Assembly (NCBI GenBank): GCA_029953675.1
Contig: JAMWBK010000006.1
Span: 1,116,001 to 1,180,000, forward strand
Reading direction: 5' to 3'
Source: Rhodosorus marinus
Lineage: Eukaryota; Rhodophyta; Stylonematophyceae; Stylonematales; Stylonemataceae
Length of the DNA stretch: 64,000 bases
In this document: positions 57,057 through 64,000 of the stretch, one piece after another
Layout: each line of letters starts with the position of its first letter
How positions within the stretch are numbered: the first letter of the stretch is position 1
Program-made: the position numbers and the translations under genes
Notes under the pieces: generated by a model
Told to the model about the DNA's origin: nothing
The model's input: only the letters and a program-made list of their open reading frames with translations
The model's database searches: none

Positions 57057-57689
57057 ATGGGTAGGTGGAGTGTATCTATCCTTTCCGCGATTTTGGGGAT
57101 TTCGGCATTGACGTTCGTATGCGGGTTCTGGGGCTGGGATGATGGAAAAAGGGTGGTGAAGGTGATGAGTCAGCCTGAGAGGTTAGTCTATTTCGGCTAC
57201 GGATCAAACTTGAAGGGGACTAGGTTGCAGGTTAGTGCGCCATCTGCCAAGTTTGAAGGTATTGCGCGTTTGGACGGGTTTAAGTTAGCCTTCACCACTC
57301 CGTCTCGGAGGTGGGGTGGGGCGGCGGCGGACGTGCTTGAGGCACACGGTGGCATCGTTTACGGTGCAATGTGGTCGATCGCAAGGTCAGAGCTGCTGGC
57401 AGTGGATGATCAAGAGAGCGTTAATCAGGGACAGTACTTCCGCGATTTCCAATATGTAGATGAGCTCGATTCGGGGTTCCGAAGTACTGGCAGAAAAATC
57501 AAGGTCTTGCTCTACAGAGTAAGGGAACCACAGCCCACTCTCATACCCTCCAAAGTGTACCTTCGAGTTATCCTCGCCGGTGCGAAGGAAATCGGACTAC
57601 CACCGGACTACGTCCATACGATTTCACTTATTAAGACGACACCCTATGACAACGAAACGCTCTACGAGCTCTTCATGGGACGCGCATAG
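57057..57689 (+). CDS. gamma-glutamylcyclotransferase-like protein, copy 2, with N-terminal hydrophobic segment
   Basis: A single exon of 210 residues. Residues 5-25 (SVSILSAILGISALTFVCGF) are a signal peptide or membrane anchor absent from copy 1. The domain then starts with LVYFGYGSNLKGTRL (about 43-57). RRWGGAAADV, GAMWSIARSELLAVD and the catalytic Glu120 in DDQESVNQG follow; the usual EG is ES here. The end, YDNETLYELF, parallels copy 1. This copy would act in the secretory pathway or outside the cytosol, or be membrane tethered. The pair probably arose by an inverted duplication. Substrate is inferred from the family. Confidence 0.83.
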   Translation: MGRWSVSILSAILGISALTFVCGFWGWDDGKRVVKVMSQPERLVYFGYGSNLKGTRLQVSAPSAKFEGIARLDGFKLAFTTPSRRWGGAAADVLEAHGGIVYGAMWSIARSELLAVDDQESVNQGQYFRDFQYVDELDSGFRSTGRKIKVLLYRVREPQPTLIPSKVYLRVILAGAKEIGLPPDYVHTISLIKTTPYDNETLYELFMGRA

Positions 57690-58018
57690 AGTTCAGCTCA
57701 CATTCTCTCGCAGAATAAACTGCTCCCGGAATCAATACTTTCGCACAAATTACGCTTTGAAATATAGCACTCTCTAAGTGCTGCCGGAAGCTATCTGAAC
57801 TCATTCGACAGATTAGCATACGAGGGCCATTTGTCTCCATCCCGACTTTCGCAACTGATGGACGGAGCGCCTCCAGTAGCAACATTTCTTTGACAGACCT
57901 TCAACCTGTTTGAACAGCCAGCACCAACGTCGAAGCGACTGCGAACTGGATCATCCGAGTCATCCAAGTCGGGCAGCCCTAAGTCCATTGGTGTGGCAAC
58001 GCTCAAGATGTTCGCCAC
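57690..58018. other. 3' region of the unidentified minus-strand gene, including an in-frame open stretch
   Basis: On the minus strand the frame stays open for 75 codons after the TAA of the next feature (58018 to 57791, opening at a GTG). It contains MDLGLPDLDDSDDPVRSRF. It may be untranslated, a missed splice form, or readthrough. Confidence 0.3.
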
Positions 58019-58690
58019 TTAAGAGCTGAGAGCGGCTTGTATATTCTTCCTCAGCACGTCCGTGCTGTGTTTGGAAGCGCCTATGAGATCGTTTAAGAGT
58101 CTTTCCATGCTCCGCTCAGCAGCCACTATCACACTACCGAAAATCTGAAGATCCGCTTTTAGAGACTGGACGTCGCATACATCAATGCGAAACCCACTGC
58201 GGTGTCGTTCATGTTCACGGATCGTTTTTCGGGGTACAAAAATAAAAGGAAGAGTGTGGATTGTAAAATGCCGGCTATCCTGGGGGGAGACATCGCTGCA
58301 GAATTTTCTACCCTAGAAGTCTCACAGAATTGTGAACGTAACTGTTATTCATAAATCGATGTATTGTGTGTTCGGTCAAGTAGCATATACGCTACAGTCT
58401 GGAACGGTGTAGATACCAAGCATGTAGTCAACAGCACTCACTCCCACCTCTCATCTAAGCGGATGAAACGGACTACCCAGATCTAGAGGAAGAGGCGGAT
58501 GTCTCCTTATGGGGAAAACGAGCTTTGAAAAGAGTGAGCTGCTCATACCAAGCGCGATACCAAGCTCGTCGCGCTGAAACTTGCGGGTCGTTTCAAGAAA
58601 ATCCTGTCTGTCGACTGGAAAACTGGTTTGTCAACGCCTGGGGGGGACTGATGGTGTCAGAGTGAGGTCCTCTTGAAGGAACATTAGCGA
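58019..58690 (-). CDS. probable unidentified gene, partial model
   Basis: A 98-codon open stretch (58312 to 58019) with an acceptor-like CTAG before it ends in TAA. It encodes HFTIHTLPFIFVPRK, then a helical IVAAERSMERLLNDLIGASK segment. Further upstream on the same strand, near 58520-58630, another protein-like stretch contains VDRQDFLETTRKFQRDELG. An ATG at 58684 could start the first exon. There is no ATG in the terminal exon. I do not recognise the family and could not join the exons with certainty. It is divergent from the Gemin7-like gene, with starts about 60 bases apart, so they may share a promoter. Confidence 0.38.
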
Positions 58691-58746
58691 GTCGAGTCGC
58701 AGCGTCGAACGCAAAAGCTAAGGTCTAATCTTTTTTGTGGGTGCTG

Positions 58747-59125
58747 ATGGAGGACGATGAGCGGGTAAGAGCAGCGAAAATGCGGCTTCGATTTCTCAAC
58801 GCTCTTCGAGCCGTTGAAGGTATGCATGCTTCTTGTTTTGAGCTTATCTGGATTTTGGAAGTTGAAGGTTCTCGGCTTACGATATTCGTCTTCTGAACAA
58901 GCACTTTCAATAACTCTTGCAGGTAGAACGGCATCCGTAGAGATGGTAGATGGTACGATGTTCAAAGACGTTAAGCTAGTTGCAGTCGGTGGAGATTCCT
59001 CGCCTCCAGTACTGGTAGATAATCTTGATACAGTGCTGGGTGTCCTGCCTCATGCAATACTCCGATGGACGGACATAGCAACGGTGACTGTATCAGTCAG
59101 GGAAAGGGAGGATCTAAACTCCTGA
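58747..59125 (+). CDS. Gemin7-like Sm-fold protein (SMN complex)
   Basis: Two exons (58747-58819, 58923-59125) with a 103-base GT-AG intron give 91 residues. RVRAAKMRLRFLNALRAVEG is followed by an Sm-like beta fold, VEMVDGTMFKDVKLVAVG, then DTVLGVLPHAILRWTDIATV. Human Gemin7 ends with a closely similar TPIGVQAEALLRCSDIISY, and its helix RERYLRSLLAMVG aligns with RLRFLNALRAVEG. Gemin7 pairs with Gemin6 as an Sm-dimer surrogate during snRNP core assembly. The human N-terminal extension is absent. The alternative is another orphan LSM protein. The call rests on one domain and remembered sequence. Confidence 0.65.
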
Positions 59126-59929
59126 ACAATTTCGCGAGCTTCGGGAAGAGCAGTGCTGGGAATAACACGTTCAAATAGAAACGTTGGTGGAGGGCACGGG
59201 ATGAGATCCAGATCGATAACAAGAAACCAACCCATCGAGGAGCAGTGGTATTTCCATCGATTCATCTCAGCTTAATAGGAGGAGACGCGCATGAAACGCT
59301 TGCCGTAGAGAGAGTGAGATGAACAAGACAGAGGCGGTATCGAGATTCTTTAAGGTCGAGAGGAAGAGGCTAACCCCAACTAGCAAAGGAGCTCAGAGCA
59401 ATACCCCACATCACTCACCCTCCTTCCCCAAAAAACTCCGTTTGGCCTAAATTATTCCCTCAATCTACCCAGAATTCCGCAAGACATTCTAAAAACACGA
59501 ACTCCACACTTTCGAGCAGAAAAATAAACAGTATTCAATAAGTCAACCACACAAACCTTTTAGTTACTACAAAAAAAAAATACCAATTCTCCCTCTAAAA
59601 AATACTAAAAACCCCATTCTAACATCATAACGTCAAAAATAACCTACAACAGACCAAAACTCCCAAAGAATTATATAAAACTTATCCCTCGTTTCGTCTA
59701 ATTTATGAACATCCCTCCCCCACCCTGTCCCAACGAGCCCCCTCAAAAAAGTGGGAAAAGGAAGGTTCCAGAAGTGATAGCTTTTTTTCTTCTTTTTTTC
59801 CGGGCACCGATTTATTAGCAAACGCCCTCAAAAAGGGCGCCCAAAAATAAAAAAGACATACCGACGAGACTTATTCATTTATAAGTATTAAGGATTTTCT
59901 AGTGTGGATTAGACGCCATTTTGGATTTG
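59126..59929. other. intergenic, AT-rich
   Basis: Mostly A/C- and A/T-rich DNA at 59400-59900. No supported gene. Confidence 0.45.
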
Positions 59930-60296
59930 ATAAATACTGTTTTTAATGCATTTTTGGTGGGGTTTTAAAGTGTATTTTTGGAGGGGGAGGGAGTTGGGAG
60001 GGAAGTGGAGCAAACGATCGTCTGCCGAGGGGGGGGGTAGAGAGGGGGAAGGCTGGTGACAGAGAGGGATCAAGTGGTCTATGGAGTACTGGTTTGGTAT
60101 CTTAGGAAATTTTTGGAGTCGATAGAGAGTTGGAGTGTAGGAGTGGGAAGGGAAAAGACGGGGACGGGGAAGGTCTTTTGGGAAAAATTTGTTTTGATGA
60201 GGTTAGGGGAAGAGTGGAAGGTTGGGTGTGGTTTTAGTTTTCTTGTTTGTGGGGGTTGGGGGGGGGGGGGAGGAGGTGTTTTTTTTTTTTTGAGTA
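59930..60296 (+). promoter_or_regulatory. G/T-rich upstream flank of the UBX gene
   Basis: The most extreme case of the coding-strand G/T skew. Long G runs, including about 13 Gs near 60258-60271, and a T run end eight bases before the ATG at 60297. Promoter role inferred; the G runs could also form a quadruplex. Confidence 0.4.
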
Positions 60297-62451
60297 ATGT
60301 CTCGGTTAATCTCTGAAGTCGTTGAGGAGTTTCAGAAGATCACTGGGTCTGACGATGAGTATGCTCGGTGGATAGTGGAGAAGAACGGAAGTGTTCTGCA
60401 GGATTCTCTGACTGAGCATTTTGGTTTGATGGATTCGCTGGGGATGAATTCGGTGACGATGAACCCGCCGGCGGCGGCTGCTGCTGCTGCTGCTGCTGAG
60501 AAGGAGGAGGCGGAAGCGGCTGGAACAGGACAGAGTTCAGCCGCTGGGCAGGTTGACGCAGCTGAAACAAGAGAGGAAAACGTGGCTATGGATGAGGATG
60601 ATGACGAGGTGGAGGTTGTAAGTGAGCATATAAACAGTAGCTCGCATAGTTCGATGGAGGAAAAGCGGTCGTCGAGATCTGCATTGATGGATAGTATTGC
60701 CTCAGGCGCCGCTCGCGCACCTACTAGGGCTTTTCAGGAACAAGTTCGCCGACCGTTCCCAATTTCTGAGAATGCGGCGAATGGATCGTCAGAGGGCGGG
60801 GGATTGGATGAGCTGTTTCGTGCCCCCGTTGAGATTACTTTCACTGGAGAATTCGACAGGGCTATGAGCTACGCGGAAGAACGAAAGAGATTACTACTTG
60901 TAAATATACAGTCCCCGGAGGAATTCAAATGCCAAGTTCTGAACAGGTACGAGAGGTCGCTGGAGACTCACAGCGAGACCAGAGTCCTGGATTGCTTGGA
61001 TGGCGTTTGTTTTAACCCAGCTCATCCGGTCGCCTTTTTTCTATTCTACAATCCGAAAAGGGACCTGTGGAAGAACGATGCCGTGTCCTCAGTAATCCAA
61101 GGACAACTAGTTTTCTGGCAGAGAAATCGAGAGACAGAAGACGGCCGGTTGTTTGCGGCTCGGTATCCGGTTTCGTCAGTGCCCTATGTAGTTATAATTG
61201 ATCCGCGTTCTGGAGAAATGTGAGTTGGCAATCCGCAAGCTACGAACCTATTTTGTCGATCGGTATCCAGTCCCGGAAAGACGGGCCGCTTGGAGAATGC
61301 GCTCTCTTGCCTTTATCTCTGTGAGTTTGTGCTTTTCTGATCCCAGGCTGTTTTTGGATTTGCAGACTCATGGAATTGGCAGATGGCACTCGGGAGCTGG
61401 TTGTCGACGAGTTCTTAACCAAGGTCCTTGATTTTCTGTCAAGTGCCGATTTGTGGAGCCAAAGTCGACCTCCGGCAACTCAGGCATCTTTACGAGAAGT
61501 TGTGCCCTTACACTCGTCTCAAGAGCATCCAACCGGTGCCACAGCGGTAACCTCAGGGGAAGTACTCGCGGAGTCAGCAGAGACAGACTTCAGGCCCCAA
61601 ATGGACTTGGATGAGGACCTCGCGCGGGCGATTGAGGCCTCACTGGACGCCGACGGCACTTCTGCGGACACTAGTACTCCGAGAATGATTTCGAGGTGAG
61701 GACTAGGTCGAACCACGGTGGATATGTCTACGGAACGATGGAATCAGAACTGATCTTCATTTCTTGATCCTATTATATCTTCACAGGCAGCAATCAGCAG
61801 CCAACCCAGAGCTCCAGAATCAGCGTAGTGTTCGCGAAACACAGGACCTTGAATACGAGATGTCACTCGCCGAAGACCGCGCTAGAGAGGAGTCCCTGCG
61901 TCAGGAACAACTCCGTGAAACTCGCGAGATAGAGGTGAGGATTGATCAAGATGAACTGGACCATGTTGGAGGATTGTTGCTTATCACCGTCCTTCTTCTG
62001 TTAACAGGAGCGAGAGCGTAAGGCAAAGGAGGTACAGGAGGACCAAGAACGGAGGGTACGGGAAGCCAAGGAGCGACGGGAGAGGAGATTGAGCCTGCTT
62101 CCGGAAGAGCCCGCAGCGAAAGCACCTAATTCTACGGCGCTCGCGATCAGAATCCCTGACGGAGATCGAATTAGTCGACGGTTCAATGCCACGGATACAC
62201 TGGACCACGTGTTTGAGTTTGTAGAGGCCACAACTGGTAATGCTCTGGGCTGACTTTGCATTCCGCCTTTCGCGTGACAACCGCTCGGACCTGACTCTCC
62301 GTGCTCTCATTGTTTGGTGTTCACAGGTCTTGACCTGAGCGGTTACGAGGTCATGGCGCAGTTTCCGAGAAAGGTTTTCCGAAGATCCTCAGAAACCCTT
62401 CGGGAAGCGGGTCTCACTCCGAACGGAAGCCTGATTGTTCATCTCCCGTGA
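60297..62451 (+). CDS. UBXN7-type UBA/UAS/UIM/UBX adaptor protein
   Basis: Exons are 60297-60946, 61061-61219, 61366-61695, 61787-61934, 62008-62236 and 62327-62451, giving 546 residues. A UBA-like domain (about 5-45) is followed by poly-Ala and acidic linkers. A thioredoxin-like UAS domain (about 178-300) has LFRAPVEITFTGEFDRAMSY, LLLVNIQSPEEFKCQVLNRD, VIQGQLVFWQ and YVVIIDPRSGE. A ubiquitin-interacting motif, DEDLARAIEASLDADG, lies at about 355-372, then a charged coiled coil (about 395-450). The C-terminal UBX domain (about 462-546) keeps the p97-contact FPR at 518-520. This is the human UBXN7 order. Such adaptors link p97/Cdc48 to ubiquitinated substrates and cullin ligases. The frame reads through intron 1 without a stop, so it could be mistaken for coding; UBXN7 alignment supports splicing. 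Confidence 0.93.
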
Positions 62452-64000
62452 TATCCTATGGCTGCCATTAATATGCTGTGCTTCAAATCTCCATGGGCTT
62501 GCACCCACTGATGAGGCAGAGTTCAGGAACGATGAGTTTCTTGCCTCGGGGGTGCTTTTTCATGTGTATTTGATTGAAAGATGTCTCCGAATGTAACTAT
62601 CTCGAATGCTTGTATTGCTAATCAGAGGGCGACGTGATATATTAACCAAGATTGGTCGCAGAGTAAAAACCAAGTGTGTTTTTCAGTGTCGACGGGTTAG
62701 CTTCGCAAGTTTTGAACATCTCGATTCGGGTTGGGACTGACATAGAACTAGTGCGGGAACAGAGTCCCGCGCGTGGCTGCTCTTTCAGCTGAAGCTTCAG
62801 GTAGCTGTTTTCTGGCTTACTTGTGGCATTGAGTCAGCTTGTGGACTCGCCTCCCCCTTTTCTCACAAACTGTGATCGATTCGTCGGTCACGTTCCTCAC
62901 AACAAGGTGGAAATGGAGCGAGATGCGTTGACAATGAGAATATTGGAAAGGACTCGCGGTTGCACCCTAGACGAGCGACTTGACAAAAGCAAGGACCCCT
63001 CTACACACAAGCGACTATCGTGCTCATTTTGTGGCGCTCCAGCTAGCTATCGCTCAACGTTAATTTGGGTATCATATTCGGACAGGTTGGGGGAGGGTCT
63101 CTCGTTGCACGAATATCCATACATAAGTTTCACTTCGCTTGCTAATTGCTTTCAACAGAATGTGCTTTCTTCTGCATTATCTTGAATCTAGAAATTTTGC
63201 ACCGGACTCCGTTCGAAAGAGGCCTGTTCACAGAGTGCACCGTTGCACGCAATTCGTTTTTTGCACCTTCTGAAAGCCTGGCAGTTGCTTCCCCCTTATT
63301 GTGGTAATAACTTCAAAGTGAACCTTGCACATGTGCAAGTCGAGATTGGGAAGGGGAGCAAGCGTAGAACACGCGACGCGTCGAAGAGCGCGAATATTGG
63401 GGGCCCCGCATGGCCCCCCATATTCGCGCTCGACTCCTATATCCGCTGCTGAAGCTCTTCAACTGCGAGCCGCGCTGGAGTAACTTGCAATGCTCGGGAT
63501 TCTTGTCTCGTTCTGATCATCAGATCGGGCTGAGACAAAAAATCCGCACTCGGCTGAGAGACAAGCTCTGCCTATATGACGAAGGATCCTCATAAACCCA
63601 GCCGAGGCAGTTTCCCAAATCAGCGCGAGCTTCCAAGAAAATTGAGCAAAATGTCACCAGGAAAATTAATTCCTATTCAGTGAAAAATGTCTAGATTAAG
63701 AACTAACAGCCACGTTCTGGCTCTCCTGAAGATACCTGCCCGCAAAATTAAAACAGATAATCCTTGATCTGGCTTTCAAAAACTCGGCGTGGTATCGGGA
63801 TCCATTGGGCTGGCCAATGTGGGTTTTTACCAAACACGCGGTTCACAGAGCAGACGAGAACATAAGATTTTTCCTCTAGATGGAACCAATGCTGGCTTCG
63901 TGAACATGGGGATGTGTTTCTTGCCTGTGGATGAGCTTGCGGATCCGCTATTGATGCTCAATTGACGGATAGGCGGGATTCCTTCTGTAACCATCGTGTC
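62452..64000. other. intergenic to the window end, no supported gene
   Basis: A plus-strand frame at 62823-63185 matches nothing. The strong hairpin at 63386-63431 is listed separately. No exon of the next gene is recognisable. Confidence 0.45.
63386..63431. repeat. near-perfect 20-bp hairpin (19 pairs, one mismatch, 6-base loop)
   Basis: The arm starting GAGCGCGAATAT at 63386 and continuing through GGGGGCC pairs with GGCCCCC and ATATTCGCGCTC ending at 63431. One T/C mismatch and a CCGCAT loop are present. It is far stronger than expected by chance, with a GC-rich tip. It could be a structured RNA, a foldback transposon remnant or a regulatory site. Confidence 0.8.

Noticed and set aside
60947-61060. 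Read-through of intron 1 in the UBX gene as coding sequence
   Set aside because: The frame is open, but the inserted residues interrupt the UAS domain exactly at LNR|D, where GTACGA and AG splice sites restore the UBXN7 alignment.

Overview
The window is nuclear DNA of a eukaryote. Its protein genes are split by short GT-AG introns (mostly 70-130 bases), there are two Pol III tRNA genes (one with a classic anticodon-loop intron), and the products include the ribosomal protein eS4, the retromer subunit VPS35, E2F and a Gemin7-like protein. Two secreted proteins that resemble GH86 agarases/porphyranases, beside a GT47 exostosin-type glycosyltransferase, suggest an organism that builds or remodels galactan walls. 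A red alga is my best guess, but it is an inference; no phylogeny was run.

Layout. 1-250: 3' end of an unidentified gene (+). 1936-2925: RPS4 (+). 5275-7577: a membrane protein matching the N-terminal half of the zinc transporter ZnT5/SLC30A5, without the cation-efflux half (+). 9128-11692: prenylcysteine-oxidase-like flavoprotein (+). 12040-15840 (-) and 22519-25137 (+): two intronless, divergent GH86-like secreted enzymes separated by 6.7 kb with no convincing gene. 25900-27910: GT47 glycosyltransferase (+). 28586-29135: degenerate 18-base satellite. 29359-33722: VPS35, 14 exons (+). 34629-34701: tRNA-Arg(CCG). 35211-about 39600: lysine-rich protein with a C-terminal Tudor-like domain (-). 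44892-45865: E2F (+). 49803-51223: START-domain protein (+). 52300-52383: tRNA-Tyr with an 11-base intron. 52822-54596: short/branched-chain acyl-CoA dehydrogenase (-). 55212-55769 (-) and 57057-57689 (+): a divergent pair of gamma-glutamylcyclotransferase-like genes. 58019-about 58690: probable unidentified gene (-), divergent from a Gemin7-like gene at 58747-59125 (+). 60297-62451: UBXN7-type UBA/UAS/UIM/UBX adaptor (+). The rest is intergenic, partly AT-rich with long homopolymers.

The genes do not form one pathway. Most are housekeeping: translation, snRNP assembly, retromer trafficking, p97/ubiquitin adaptor, cell cycle, mitochondrial acyl-CoA oxidation and glutathione turnover. The GH86-like pair and the GT47 gene at 12-28 kb form a possible wall-polysaccharide neighbourhood. 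The strongest observations are the CDF-less ZnT5-type protein, the intronless GH86-like pair among intron-rich neighbours, the 18-base satellite carrying repeated TACGTCA motifs, several perfect or near-perfect intergenic hairpins, an inverted-repeat element plus a GC-AG intron in the acyl-CoA dehydrogenase gene, and a recurrent G/T-rich, C-poor coding strand just upstream of start codons. Exon boundaries were set by eye from frame continuity, splice dinucleotides and remembered family sequence; no search or alignment was run.
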